A DNA stretch of 50,158 bases from Rhizobacter sp. (GCA_017881025.1 JADGRJ010000004.1:1-50158); one strand, 5' to 3'. Counted from the first letter of the stretch, positions 10,598 through 20,996 are shown. Notes: a model not told the origin generated them from the letters alone. Made by a program: numbers and translations.

Positions 10598-10962
10598 TCG
10601 CCGAGTGTGCGCTTCAGCTCACCGCTGGTCACGAGCCGCTCGAGCTCGCTCGCGCCGCCGACCAGCGTGCCCTTGACGAAGACCATCGGAAAGGTCGGCC
10701 AGCCGGTCCACATCTTGAGCGCGTTGCGGCGCCGCCATTCGCCGAAGTAGCTGCCGAACTCGAGGTAGTGGTGGGCGATGCCGGCAGCGTCGAGCAGCTT
10801 GCGCGCCCGGCGCACGTGCGGGTTGCCGGCCATGCCGACCACCAGCACCGGGTTCGACGACGCCGCCGCCTGGACGTTGTGGACGATGTCGGCGTTGAGG
10901 TTGGCGACGGTGTCCCGGATCGCCGGGTGCAGGCGGGCCTCTTCGAGAACGGTACGGGACAT
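10594..10962 (-). CDS. glutaredoxin-fold protein without the active-site cysteine
   Basis: A 122-residue protein matching monothiol glutaredoxins in layout. The glutathione-binding WPTFPMVFVKG and the GG turn (LVGGASELE) are present. The loop that should hold CGFS reads GMAGNPHVRRAR, and the usual GGC position is GGA, so no catalytic cysteine is present. A redox role by the usual mechanism is therefore unlikely; it may bind glutathione or act in protein contacts. The ATG at 10962 (MSRTVLEEA) is chosen over one 39 bases upstream. The stop overlaps the hydrolase start. Confidence 0.85.
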   Translation of the reverse strand: MSRTVLEEARLHPAIRDTVANLNADIVHNVQAAASSNPVLVVGMAGNPHVRRARKLLDAAGIAHHYLEFGSYFGEWRRRNALKMWTGWPTFPMVFVKGTLVGGASELERLVTSGELKRTLGE

Positions 10963-11032
10963 GGGCGCGTGCGGAAGATCGACGAGCGCGCACCTTACCA
11001 CCGCCCTGCGTCGCCTCGCGGCGGCGGGCGCC

Positions 11033-11938
11033 TCAGCCCGCCAGCGCGCCGCTCTTGAAGTCTTGCACCGCGCGCTGCAGCTCGGCGGTCGTGTTCATCA
11101 CGAACGGGCCGTACTGCGCGATCGGCTCGCCGAGCGGATGGCCGGCGACCAGGAGAACGCGCGCCGCCTCGGCCGCATCTGCCGGCACCGCGAAGCGGAC
11201 GCCGTCGCCGCCGGCGTCGTTGGCGAGGATCGCCATGCGGTCGGGCTCGACGGTCGTCGCGCCCGCGGCGCCGATCGCGACCGGGGTCGCGCCGAACACG
11301 TAGGCGAAGGCGTTGTGGCCCGCGGGCAGCTCGGCGTCGAAGGTGCTGCCGGGCGGCAGGGTCAGGTCGAGGACGACCGGCTCGGTCTTCGGCCGCGTCA
11401 CCGCGCCCGCCGTGCCGTCGCTCCTTCCGGCGATGACGCGGACGCGAACACCAGCGGCGCCGGTGTACGCGGGCACCGCGTCGGGAGCGATGTCGCGGTA
11501 CGCCGGCGCCGTCATCTTGTCGGCGGCGGCGAGGTTGACCCAGAGCTGGAAACCCGCCATGCGGCCTTCCTCCTGCTCGGGCATCTCCGAGTGGATGATG
11601 CCGCGCCCCGCGGTCATCCACTGGACGCTGCCGGGCTCGAGCAGGCCGACGTTGCCGACGCTGTCGCGGTGGCGCATGCGCCCCTCGAGCATGATGGTCA
11701 CGGTCTCGAAGCCGCGGTGCGGATGGTCGGGGAAGCCGCCGACGTAGTCGCTCGCCGAGTCGCTGCCGAAGGCGTCGAGCATCAGGAACGGGTCGAGGCG
11801 CTTCTGCAGCGGCTGGGTCAGGACGCGCGTCAGCTTGACGCCGTCGCCGTCGGAGGCGGCCTGGCCGCGGACGACGCGCTCGACGGCGCGCGAGACGAAG
11901 GGGCTGGCCGGGGTGGTGGCGGTGTTCATGGAACCCAT
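11033..11938 (-). CDS. pirin family protein
   Basis: Bicupin protein of 301 residues. The N-terminal cupin carries the pirin signature with metal-binding histidines (DHPHRGFETVT, then the HSEMPEQEEG region), and the C-terminal domain ends in GPFVMNTTAELQRAVQDFKSG. Bacterial pirins include quercetinases and regulators, so the precise role is open. An ATG at 11929 (MNTATT) is an equally good start. It is divergent from the GST gene, with 123 bases between them, and is separated by 70 bases from the glutaredoxin-like gene downstream. Confidence 0.94.
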   Translation of the reverse strand: MGSMNTATTPASPFVSRAVERVVRGQAASDGDGVKLTRVLTQPLQKRLDPFLMLDAFGSDSASDYVGGFPDHPHRGFETVTIMLEGRMRHRDSVGNVGLLEPGSVQWMTAGRGIIHSEMPEQEEGRMAGFQLWVNLAAADKMTAPAYRDIAPDAVPAYTGAAGVRVRVIAGRSDGTAGAVTRPKTEPVVLDLTLPPGSTFDAELPAGHNAFAYVFGATPVAIGAAGATTVEPDRMAILANDAGGDGVRFAVPADAAEAARVLLVAGHPLGEPIAQYGPFVMNTTAELQRAVQDFKSGALAG

Positions 11939-12061
11939 GTAGCGACGACTTCGCCGTCGTCAACGTCGCCTTCTTGCAACGCTGGCTTCAATTGGCGCGA
12001 ACAGCGCCGCCAGCAGGCTCGCGGTCTAATAGCCCTCCCTCCCCCTCATCGACGCAACCCC

Positions 12062-12670
12062 ATGAAGCTCTACTACAGCCCTGGCGCCTGCTCGCTCTCG
12101 CCGCACATCGTCCTACGCGAGTCGGGCCTCAAGTTCGAGCCGGTCCTCGCCAGCACCAAGACCCACAAGCTCCAGGACGGCACCGACTTCTACACGATCA
12201 ACGCCAAGGGCTACGTGCCGGTGCTCGAGCTCGACAACGGCGAGAGGCTCACCGAGGGCCCGGCGATCGTCCAGTACATCGCCGACCAGGCGCCGGCGAA
12301 GAACCTTGCTCCCGCCGCCGGGACGATGGCGCGCTATCGCCTGCAGGAATGGCTCAACTTCACGACCAGCGAGATCCACAAGACCTACAGCCCGCTCTTC
12401 AACCCCGACGTTCCCGAGGCGTACAAGGCGATGGCCAAGGCGAAGCTGCTCGACCGCTACCGCTGGGTCGATTCGCAGCTCGAAGGCAAGAGCTACTTGC
12501 TCGGCGATGGGTTCAGCGTCGCCGATGCCTACCTCTTCACCGTCACCAACTGGGCCAAGCACGTCGGCATCGACATTTCTGGCTTCAAGAACCTCGGCGC
12601 CTTCATGGCCCGCGTCGCGGCTCGACCCGCGGTGCAGGAGGCGATGAAGGCCGAGGGCCTCCTCAAGTAG
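12062..12670 (+). CDS. glutathione S-transferase, beta class-like
   Basis: A 202-residue cytosolic GST. The N-terminal thioredoxin fold begins MKLYYSPGACSLSPHI with Cys10, the residue typical of beta-class enzymes. The glutathione-binding turn follows (GYVPVLELDNG, then LTEGPAIVQYIAD). The helical domain has the N-capping region GDGFSVADAYLF. It likely conjugates or reduces electrophiles. The ATG at 12062 gives the family start; the long upstream frame overlaps pirin in antisense and is rejected. Confidence 0.95.
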   Translation: MKLYYSPGACSLSPHIVLRESGLKFEPVLASTKTHKLQDGTDFYTINAKGYVPVLELDNGERLTEGPAIVQYIADQAPAKNLAPAAGTMARYRLQEWLNFTTSEIHKTYSPLFNPDVPEAYKAMAKAKLLDRYRWVDSQLEGKSYLLGDGFSVADAYLFTVTNWAKHVGIDISGFKNLGAFMARVAARPAVQEAMKAEGLLK

Positions 12671-12674
12671 GCCG

Positions 12675-13037
12675 ATGCGCCGGAACGCTGCCCTGATCGC
12701 GCTGCTGGCGGCGGGCAGCGCCGGCGCGATGCCCGCGTCGCCCGGCCGCTACGACGCCGAGCTCTGCGTCGCGACCCGGCCGCAGGAGGCGCCGACCTGT
12801 GGCGCCGCCGAGGTCGAGGTGACGCCGGCGCGGATCAGCGTCCGCGTCGCCGACATCGTCTACCGGCTCGCGCTCAGGACCGCCCAGCTCGACGTCGAGA
12901 CGATGCACGGACAGATGCAGATCGACGAGTTCAGCGCCGCCTACGCCTGGGAGGGGTCGACGCTGCGCTTCAGCGACGCCGCCAAGGACGTTCGCTACGA
13001 GGTGCGGATCGGCGCGCGCCGGGCCGCCGCCCGGTAG
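12675..13037 (+). CDS. small exported hypothetical protein
   Basis: A 120-residue protein of unknown function. It begins with a probable signal peptide (MRRNAALIALLAAGSAGAMP) and the rest is predicted soluble with beta-rich character (RYDAELCVATRPQEAPTC, then RISVRVADIVYRLAL). Two cysteines lie 15 residues apart and could form a disulfide in the periplasm. It starts 4 bases after the GST stop, so the two are probably co-transcribed. Confidence 0.7.
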   Translation: MRRNAALIALLAAGSAGAMPASPGRYDAELCVATRPQEAPTCGAAEVEVTPARISVRVADIVYRLALRTAQLDVETMHGQMQIDEFSAAYAWEGSTLRFSDAAKDVRYEVRIGARRAAAR

Positions 13038-13065
13038 GAAGCCGCCCCCTTCGCGGCGCGCGGCG

Positions 13066-14652
<1,587 letters not shown>

Positions 14653-14707
14653 GGCGGCAACCCGGCGCCGCCCGGCGCGATCGACATGGCGCGGGCCGGC
14701 GCGCCGA

Positions 14708-16423
14708 TCAGGCGCTCGCCTTGGCAGGCGCCTTGAGCAGCGCCTGGCACGTCGCGCGCTCGCTCGCGCTGTGCGTCGGCGCGGCGCACAGGGCGTCGAG
14801 CTTGATCTGCAGGCGAGCCATCGCGGCGCGATGCGCACCGGCCTTGTTCCACGCCTGCAGCTTGCCGCCGGCCTTTTGCAGGTAGCGCGCACTGCGTTCG
14901 TAGAACGCATCGGACTGCGACGCCGCCTCGCTCCAGAGCTGCGCCGTCGCCGCCTCGATCGTCGCCTCGTCGGTCGGCGCGAGGTCGACCAGCGCGTTGA
15001 CGTAGCTCGAGCCCCATTGCAGACGCGTCGCCGGACCTTCGCTCTTCTCGAAGGCTTCGCGGTACCAGCGCAACGCCTCGGCCTTGTCGCCGCGCTTCTT
15101 GGCGTTGCCCGCGAGCTCGGACATGAGGTAGTACGGCGAGTGGCTCTTGGCGAGGTTGGCCTTGAGGAGGGCGTCGGAGTCGGCGCCGAGGCCGGCGTGC
15201 TCGAGCAGGTAGGCCGCGGCGGTGATGACCGCCTGGCGCTCGTAGCCGTCGGTGATCTCGAGGTCGGCGCGCACCGTCTGCGCGCGCACGTCGGCGACGA
15301 GGTCGGCGGGCAGAGCGATCGGCGCCGCGCGCTTCGCGCCGGGCTTGCCGGCATCGGGCTCGACGACGTCGATGCGCGCGAGGTCGACCTGCGCGATCAG
15401 CGCCTGCATGCGGTCGGCGCGCGACAGCGCCGCGTCGGCCTCGAGCCGCTTCAACGCGGTGTCGAAGGCGGCGACGAGCGCGCCGCGATCGGCCGATCCC
15501 TTCGCGCTCAGCGCGCGGACGATCTCGGCGGCGTAGTTGGTGACCATGTCGGTCTGCCCGTGCGTGCGCGCTTCGTCGCCGAGGAGGGCGATGACCGCGG
15601 CACGCGTCGCCGCGTCGACGCGCGCCGGCTTCTTGGAATCGGCGGCGACGAGCGCCTTCAGGCGCAGGCGCATCGCGGTGTCGGGCGCGTCCTTCGGGCA
15701 GGCGTCGGCGAGGGCGAGCAAGGTCGCGGGCAGGCGCTCCTTGGCGATCACCTGCTGGTGGTCGGTCTCCCACGAATAGAAGGCGAGCAGGCGCCAGTCG
15801 TTGGCGCCGAGCGTCGCCGGCTTGGCGAGCGCGTCGGCGAGGACCGCGCCCACCGGCCGCGCCGCGTTCATGCCGAGGGTGAGCACCTCCGTGTAGCGGA
15901 CCGGCTCGACCTCGCCCGGCAGCCGCGTCACTTCCCGCCCCTGCGGGTTGAACAGCACCATCGTCGGATAGCCGCTGACGTGAAAGCGCGCGCCGATCTT
16001 CTGTGCGCCCGGGCTGTCGCCGTCGACGTAGACCGGGACGAAGCCGCGCGAGCGCTCGATGAAGTCCTGGCGGTTGAAGAGCGTCACCTTGACCTGGTTG
16101 CACGGCGGGCACCACTTGGCGCCCCAGTAGACGAAGACCGGCTTGTTCTCGTTCTTCGCGGCGGCGAAGGCGGCGTCGATCTCGGCGTCGCTGGCGGCCT
16201 GGCGCCAGGCGATGCCGGCGTCCGCATTCTCCGGCGCGGCAGCCTTGGTGCCGGCGGCCGGCGCGGTCGGCACCTTTGCAGCCGGAGCGGCCATCGTCGC
16301 GCTGACCCCCGGCGCGGCCGGGGACGTTGCCGGCTTGTCGCAGGCGGCCAGCGCGAGCGCCGCGGCGAACGTCGCGAGCGCGGTGACGGCGGAGGCGGGC
16401 CGGGCGGTGCGGGTCGGGTTCAT
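14708..16423 (-). CDS. thioredoxin-fold lipoprotein with helical C-terminal region
   Basis: A 571-residue predicted lipoprotein. A signal peptide ends in the lipobox ALAAC (Cys28), followed by an Ala/Pro-rich linker. A thioredoxin domain at about 75-200 has the active site WCPPC (Cys105, Cys108) and the cis-proline region GYPTMVLF. The remaining 370 residues are mostly helical and TPR-like. It is probably a periplasmic thiol reductase or a thiol-linked envelope factor. The ATG at 16423 is preceded by GGGAG at good spacing. It may share a transcript with the EamA exporter upstream (33 bases) and the ABC ATPase downstream. Confidence 0.88.
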   Translation of the reverse strand: MNPTRTARPASAVTALATFAAALALAACDKPATSPAAPGVSATMAAPAAKVPTAPAAGTKAAAPENADAGIAWRQAASDAEIDAAFAAAKNENKPVFVYWGAKWCPPCNQVKVTLFNRQDFIERSRGFVPVYVDGDSPGAQKIGARFHVSGYPTMVLFNPQGREVTRLPGEVEPVRYTEVLTLGMNAARPVGAVLADALAKPATLGANDWRLLAFYSWETDHQQVIAKERLPATLLALADACPKDAPDTAMRLRLKALVAADSKKPARVDAATRAAVIALLGDEARTHGQTDMVTNYAAEIVRALSAKGSADRGALVAAFDTALKRLEADAALSRADRMQALIAQVDLARIDVVEPDAGKPGAKRAAPIALPADLVADVRAQTVRADLEITDGYERQAVITAAAYLLEHAGLGADSDALLKANLAKSHSPYYLMSELAGNAKKRGDKAEALRWYREAFEKSEGPATRLQWGSSYVNALVDLAPTDEATIEAATAQLWSEAASQSDAFYERSARYLQKAGGKLQAWNKAGAHRAAMARLQIKLDALCAAPTHSASERATCQALLKAPAKASA

Positions 16424-16456
16424 CGCGTCTCCCAAGGGACCGCCATCATGGCGCAA

Positions 16457-17419
16457 TCAGTCGACCGGTGCCGGCGCCTCGCGCACCGGGCCGCGCGGCG
16501 ACGAGGTGAACTGCGCCAGCGCGACGCCGGCGAGCGTGATCGCCGCGCCGGCGATCTTGGCGGCCGAATAGCGCTCGCCCGTGAGGCCCCACGCGACCAG
16601 TCCGGCGACCGGCGGCATCAGGTACATCAGCGGCGCGGTCGGGCCGACGCCGCGCACCGCGTTGACCCAGCCCCAGACCAGCCAGCCCATGAAGGCTGAG
16701 ATGATGACGGCGTAGAACGTGCCGGCCCAGACCGCCGGCGAAATCTCGCCCCAGCGGACCGCGAGGCCGGCGGGCAGGCTGAGCGCGACCACCGGCAGGC
16801 TGCCGAACAGCACCGCGTAGGTCATCACGGTGACGCCGCCGAGGCGCTCGATGTAAGGCTTGGCGGCGACCGTGTAGTACGAGAAGAACGAGGCCGCGAC
16901 GAGGAGGACGAGGTCGCCGGCGCTCGCCTGCCAGTGGCCGCCGAACAGCTTGTCGGAGAGGAACACGACGACGCCGACGCAGGCGACCGCGACGCCGGCG
17001 ACCGAGCCGCGCGTCAGCGCCTCATGGCCGTGCCAGTGCAGGATCAGGAGCGTGAACACCGGACCGCAGGCGAGGATGAGCGAGCTCGAGAACGCCGTCG
17101 ACCAGTGGATGCCGTAGGTCACCAGACCGACGTGGAGCAGGTGGCCGACCAGGCCGAGGCGAAGCAGCGCGAACGCATCGGCGCGCGAGACGCGCGGCCA
17201 GTGCAGGCCGAAGCGAAGGCACAGCAGGAGCGTTGCCGCGACGGGCATGATCAGGTAGCGGACGAACAGGAAGCCGCCGGGCGACAAGGCCTGGAAGATC
17301 GCCTTCTGGACGCTGAAGTTGGCGCCCCAGACAAGGATCAGGACGAGCGCCGCCCAGAGCGCCTGGCGCGAGCGGTCGGCGGCGGCGGCGGGCGAAGAGG
17401 TGGTCGACGCGGCGGTCAT
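16457..17419 (-). CDS. EamA/DMT family transporter
   Basis: A 320-residue inner-membrane protein with about ten hydrophobic segments in two EamA repeats. The first begins ALWAALVLILVWGANFSVQKA; the second ends with PPVAGLVAWGLTGERYSAAKIAGAAITLAG. Drug/metabolite transporters of this group export amino acids or other metabolites; the substrate is not predictable. The start is 7 bases after the stop of the upstream gene, indicating an operon. Confidence 0.93.
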   Translation of the reverse strand: MTAASTTSSPAAAADRSRQALWAALVLILVWGANFSVQKAIFQALSPGGFLFVRYLIMPVAATLLLCLRFGLHWPRVSRADAFALLRLGLVGHLLHVGLVTYGIHWSTAFSSSLILACGPVFTLLILHWHGHEALTRGSVAGVAVACVGVVVFLSDKLFGGHWQASAGDLVLLVAASFFSYYTVAAKPYIERLGGVTVMTYAVLFGSLPVVALSLPAGLAVRWGEISPAVWAGTFYAVIISAFMGWLVWGWVNAVRGVGPTAPLMYLMPPVAGLVAWGLTGERYSAAKIAGAAITLAGVALAQFTSSPRGPVREAPAPVD

Positions 17420-17426
17420 CGGCGCG

Positions 17427-18236
17427 TCACGGCGTCGCCGCGGGCGGCGCGGCGTCGTCGGCGCCGCCGGCCGTCGCGCCGAGCGGCATCTGCGCGTCGT
17501 CGAGGCACCAGCCGTCGACCGGCGACGCTCGCGCCAGCGCCATCCAGAGCGCGAAGCCGATTCGCGTAGGTCGCTTCGGCGCCGGCCGCGCGACCTCGAG
17601 GCCGCGCCCGCTCGCGACCAGCACGCCGCATTCGGCCGGGATCTCGTCGGCAGCGGCGATGCCTTCCTTGATCACGTACCAGCACTCGCCGCCGAGGTCG
17701 AGGTACGCCTGGCGCTTGCCGGCGCGGCGCAGGTCGGCAAGGAGGTCGGCGCGCTGCACCTTCACCTCGTGGACGATCGGCTCGGCGTACGCCTCGACGG
17801 TCGTGTGGCGGATCGAGAAGACGTCGGGCATCGCCATCGCCCAGCCCGCGTCGACGCGCGCGCGCACGGCGAGGCCGCGCCAGACCAGGCGCCCAGCGCG
17901 CGTCATCTCGCGGGCGACGCGCTCGACGAGCAGCTCGTGGGCGTCGCGACGCGACCGGTTCCTGGCCAGCGACTCGGCGAGGACGGCGATGCCGGCATCG
18001 GTGACGCGGATCGTCTCGTGGCCGAGCGGCCCGCGCTCGCGCTGCAGGAGGCCGGCGGCAAGCAGCTCGACCTCGATGCCGTCCTGGCACGGCCAGCCGG
18101 CCGAGCGGTAGACCTCGCGCAGGCGCCGCTTGTGGACGATGCCGAGCGCGACGGCCGGGGCGCCGGCGGGGCTCATGGAAGCCTGGGAAACGTCGAGCAT
18201 CGAAAGCAGCGCGGCACGGGTCGGGCGAGCCGTCAA
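17427..18236 (-). CDS. putative PD-(D/E)XK-fold protein with N-terminal winged helix
   Basis: A 269-residue protein that I do not recognise as a named family. Residues about 30-90 look like a winged helix (KRRLREVYRSAGWPCQ, then LGHETIRVTDAG). The centre has the pattern of a restriction-endonuclease-like core: PD at 137-138, then HEVKV with Glu157 and Lys159, then ADLLADLR, KRQAYLDL and CWYVI. This resembles MmcB-type DNA repair proteins, whose fold is PD-(D/E)XK. Function in DNA metabolism is an inference. It is the first gene of the minus-strand group and is divergent from the polyamine-binding gene. Confidence 0.75.
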   Translation of the reverse strand: MTARPTRAALLSMLDVSQASMSPAGAPAVALGIVHKRRLREVYRSAGWPCQDGIEVELLAAGLLQRERGPLGHETIRVTDAGIAVLAESLARNRSRRDAHELLVERVAREMTRAGRLVWRGLAVRARVDAGWAMAMPDVFSIRHTTVEAYAEPIVHEVKVQRADLLADLRRAGKRQAYLDLGGECWYVIKEGIAAADEIPAECGVLVASGRGLEVARPAPKRPTRIGFALWMALARASPVDGWCLDDAQMPLGATAGGADDAAPPAATP

Positions 18237-18331
18237 CCATACCGCGATTCGGCCGTTCGAAGCTTTTCGCGCAGGTACGATGAGCGGACGCCCTCCCTTC
18301 CTCGCACCGCCAAGACCAAGGACCCGAACCG

Positions 18332-19471
18332 ATGACCCACCGCCCCGGCCTGCACTTCGTTCGCCGCCTCGGCGCGACCTTCGCGCTGCTCGCCGCCGGC
18401 GCGTCGAGCGCGCTCGCCGCCGACGCGAAGGTCCTCAACATCTACAACTGGTCCGACTACATCGCCGAAGACACGATCAGGAACTTCGAGAAAGAGACCG
18501 GCATCAAGGTCAACTACGACAACTACGACAGCAACGAGGTGCTGCTCGCCAAGCTCGTCGCCGGCAACACCGGCTACGACATCGTCGTCCCCGGCGCGCA
18601 CTTCGCGAAGACGCAGATCGAGGGCGGCCTGCTGCAGAAGCTCGACCGCGCCAAGCTCACCAACTGGGGAAACCTCGACCCGGCCCTCCTGAAGCAGCTC
18701 GCCGCGGTCGACCCGGGCAACCAGTACCTGGTCGACTGGCTGTGGGGCTACGTCACGATCGGCATCAACGTGCCCAAGGTGAAGGCCGCGCTCGCCGCCC
18801 CGCCAAACGCGCTGCCGATGCCCGACAACGCCTGGAGCCTGATCTTCGATCCGAAGTACGCGGCAAAGCTCAAGGGCTGCGGCGTCAACTTCCTCGACTC
18901 GGCGTCGGAGGTGCTGCCGGTCGCGCTGCTCTACGTCGGCAAGCCCGCGTACAGCGCCAACGCCGCCGACTACGACGCCGCCGCCAAGATGCTGCAGTCG
19001 GTGCGGCCCTACGTGACGCGGTTCTCGTCGTCGGGCTACATCAACGACCTCGCGGCCGGGTCGCTGTGCGCGGTGATGGGCTATTCGGGCGACATCAACA
19101 TCGCCCGCGCGCGTGCGCTCGAAGCGAACCCGAAGCAGCCGGCGGCGATCGAGGCGCTCATCCCCAAGGGCGGCGCGACGCTGTTCTTCGATTCGATGGC
19201 GATCCCCAAGGACGCCAAGAACGTCGCCAACGCGCATCTCTTCATCAACTACATCCTGCGTCCCGACGTCGCCGCCGCGCTCACCAACAAGGTGTTCTAC
19301 GCCAACCCCAACGCGGCCTCGCTCAAGTTCGTCAAGAAGGACGTCGCCGAGAACAAGACGATCTTCCTCCCGGCCGCCGACAAGGCGCGCATGACGCCGC
19401 CCGACGCCGTGCCGCAGGCGATCCGGCGTGTGCAGACGCGCATCTTCACGAACTTCAAGGCCGGCCGCTGA
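18332..19471 (+). CDS. potF: spermidine/putrescine ABC transporter periplasmic binding protein, PotF-like
   Basis: A 379-residue periplasmic solute-binding protein. A signal peptide ends near SSALAADAK. The mature start VLNIYNWSDYIAEDTIRNFEKE is the PotD/PotF hallmark, followed by GYDIVVPGAHFAKTQ and VDWLWGYVTIGIN. It would deliver putrescine or spermidine to an ABC importer, but no PotGHI genes are nearby, so it works with a distant importer or has another role. It has a divergent neighbour on the left, 95 bases away. Confidence 0.93.
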   Translation: MTHRPGLHFVRRLGATFALLAAGASSALAADAKVLNIYNWSDYIAEDTIRNFEKETGIKVNYDNYDSNEVLLAKLVAGNTGYDIVVPGAHFAKTQIEGGLLQKLDRAKLTNWGNLDPALLKQLAAVDPGNQYLVDWLWGYVTIGINVPKVKAALAAPPNALPMPDNAWSLIFDPKYAAKLKGCGVNFLDSASEVLPVALLYVGKPAYSANAADYDAAAKMLQSVRPYVTRFSSSGYINDLAAGSLCAVMGYSGDINIARARALEANPKQPAAIEALIPKGGATLFFDSMAIPKDAKNVANAHLFINYILRPDVAAALTNKVFYANPNAASLKFVKKDVAENKTIFLPAADKARMTPPDAVPQAIRRVQTRIFTNFKAGR

Positions 19472-19489
19472 CGCGGACGCAGGCCAGGC

Positions 19490-19768
19490 TCAGGAGACTT
19501 TCACGCCCTTCCAGAAAGCGACGCGGCCCTTGATCTCCCTGGCCGCGTCGCTCGGCTCGGGGTAGTACCAGACCGCGTTCTCGTTCATCTCGCCGTCGAC
19601 CATCAGGCTGTAGTAGTGCGCCTGGCCTTTCCAGGCACAGCTGGAACGGTGATTGCTGAAGGTGACGTACTCGCGCTTCAGGCTCGCCTCGGGGAAGTAG
19701 TGGTTGCCCTCGACGACGACGGTGTCGTCGCTTTCGGCGATGGTCGCGCCGTTCCAGGTGGCTTTCAT
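19490..19768 (-). CDS. DUF427 domain protein
   Basis: A 92-residue protein covering one DUF427 domain: MKATWNGATIAESDD, then NHYFPEASL, FSNHRSSCAWKGQAHYYS and the end of type WYYPEPSDAAREIKGRVAFW. The family is small, widespread and of unknown biochemical role. It converges with potF and is divergent from the flavodoxin-like gene. Confidence 0.92.
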   Translation of the reverse strand: MKATWNGATIAESDDTVVVEGNHYFPEASLKREYVTFSNHRSSCAWKGQAHYYSLMVDGEMNENAVWYYPEPSDAAREIKGRVAFWKGVKVS

Positions 19769-19824
19769 CTCGCACGTCCTTGATGAGAAGGCGGAATACT
19801 AGCGATGACCAGGAAGGCACGCCG

Positions 19825-20898
19825 ATGACCATCAAGATCCGCAAGGGCCAGGCGCCCGGCAACCTCGAGCGCGGCGAGTTCGCCCTGCGCTTCCGCGCCT
19901 CGTTCGTCGACCCGGCGTTTCGCGCCGAGGACGGCGCCATCGACCGCCTCGAGGCGATCGCCTGGGATGCGTATTGCGACGGCCGCAAGGCGCCGATGAC
20001 ACGCAAGGCCGGCCCCGGCTACGCCGACCCGGACTACGACCTCTCGGTGGAGTGGATCGAGACCAAGGCGCGCCTCGAGCAGGCAGAGGCGTCCTGGGCC
20101 GACCCGAAGACGAAGACGCGCGCGCTCGTCATCTGCGGCTCGCCGCGCAACGACGGCACCTGTCCGGGCGAGATCTCGAAGACGTTTCGCCTCGCCGGGA
20201 TCGTCAGCGACGAGCTGGCGAAGGCCAAGGTCGAGGTCGATTTCCTCGACCTCAGCCTGCTCACCTCGGAGTACGGCCGCAAGATCCATCCGTGCAAGGG
20301 CTGCGTGTCGACGGCGATGCCGCTCTGCCACTGGCCGTGCAGCTGCTACCCGAACCACTCGCTGAACCAGGTCCACGACTGGATGAACGAGATCTACGAG
20401 CGCTGGGTCGCCGCGCACGCCATCGTCATCGTCACGCCGACGCACTGGTACAGCACGTCGAGCGCGCTCAAGCTGATGATCGACCGGCTCGTCTGCGCCG
20501 ACGGCGGCAACCCCGACCCGACCTCGACCCACGGCAAGAAGCCCGAGTTGGCGAAGGCACTCGAGCTGAAAGGCTGGGATTATCCCAAGCACCTCGCGCG
20601 CCGCGTCTACGGCGTCGTCGTCCACGGCGACGTCGCCGGCATCGAGGGCTCGCGCCGGGCGCTCTCCGACTGGCTCGACTGGATGGGCCTGATCGATGCC
20701 GGCGCGCAGGCGCGCCTCGATCGCTTCATCGGCTACTACGAGCCCTACGCGACCAGCCACGAGGCGCTCGATCGCGACGAGGCGGTGCAGGAGGAGACTC
20801 GCAACGTCGCCCGTGCCGTCGCGCAGACGACCACGGCGCTGCGCCAAGGCCAGCTCGACGACGCGACCCGGCCGCAGCGTCCGCCGCGGCCGAAATAG
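19825..20898 (+). CDS. NADPH-dependent FMN reductase / flavodoxin-like oxidoreductase
   Basis: A 357-residue protein with a flavodoxin fold. After about 90 N-terminal residues of unknown role comes the FMN phosphate loop VICGSPRNDGTCPG, then KIHPCKGC and IVTPTHWYSTSSALKLMIDR, as in NADPH-dependent FMN reductases. A segment of about 24 residues after the first sheet holds five cysteines (CKGC, LCHWPCSC), more than needed for FMN binding and perhaps a metal or redox site. The ATG at 19825 has AGGAAGG upstream, better than the ATG at 19780. Confidence 0.9.
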   Translation: MTIKIRKGQAPGNLERGEFALRFRASFVDPAFRAEDGAIDRLEAIAWDAYCDGRKAPMTRKAGPGYADPDYDLSVEWIETKARLEQAEASWADPKTKTRALVICGSPRNDGTCPGEISKTFRLAGIVSDELAKAKVEVDFLDLSLLTSEYGRKIHPCKGCVSTAMPLCHWPCSCYPNHSLNQVHDWMNEIYERWVAAHAIVIVTPTHWYSTSSALKLMIDRLVCADGGNPDPTSTHGKKPELAKALELKGWDYPKHLARRVYGVVVHGDVAGIEGSRRALSDWLDWMGLIDAGAQARLDRFIGYYEPYATSHEALDRDEAVQEETRNVARAVAQTTTALRQGQLDDATRPQRPPRPK

Positions 20899-20962
20899 CC
20901 GGATTCGCGATCGAAATGGCCGGCGCGAGCGCAGTCGCCCCGGTCCGTGTAACCTTGGATTG

Positions 20963-20976
20963 TTGCACTGCAGCAA
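20963..20976. promoter_or_regulatory. inverted repeat TTGC-N6-GCAA upstream of the esterase gene
   Basis: The 98-base gap before the PHB-type esterase holds TTGCACTGCAGCAA, with 4-base inverted arms around a centre that includes CTGCAG. Its place 21 bases before the start would suit an operator. TGCA-rich sites are bound by PHB regulators in some bacteria, so a PhaR-type site is possible but unproven. Confidence 0.25.
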
Positions 20977-20996
20977 AGTGCGTTTCGAGAGGCCGC

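Noticed and set aside
10814-10828. CACGTG core as a further parS site
   Set aside because: The flanking bases are GCG and CGG rather than GTTN and NAAC, so the arms do not match parS.
18237-18331. TACGAT as a -10 box for potF
   Set aside because: No -35 hexamer is found at 16-18 bases; the best candidate is 14 bases away and poor.
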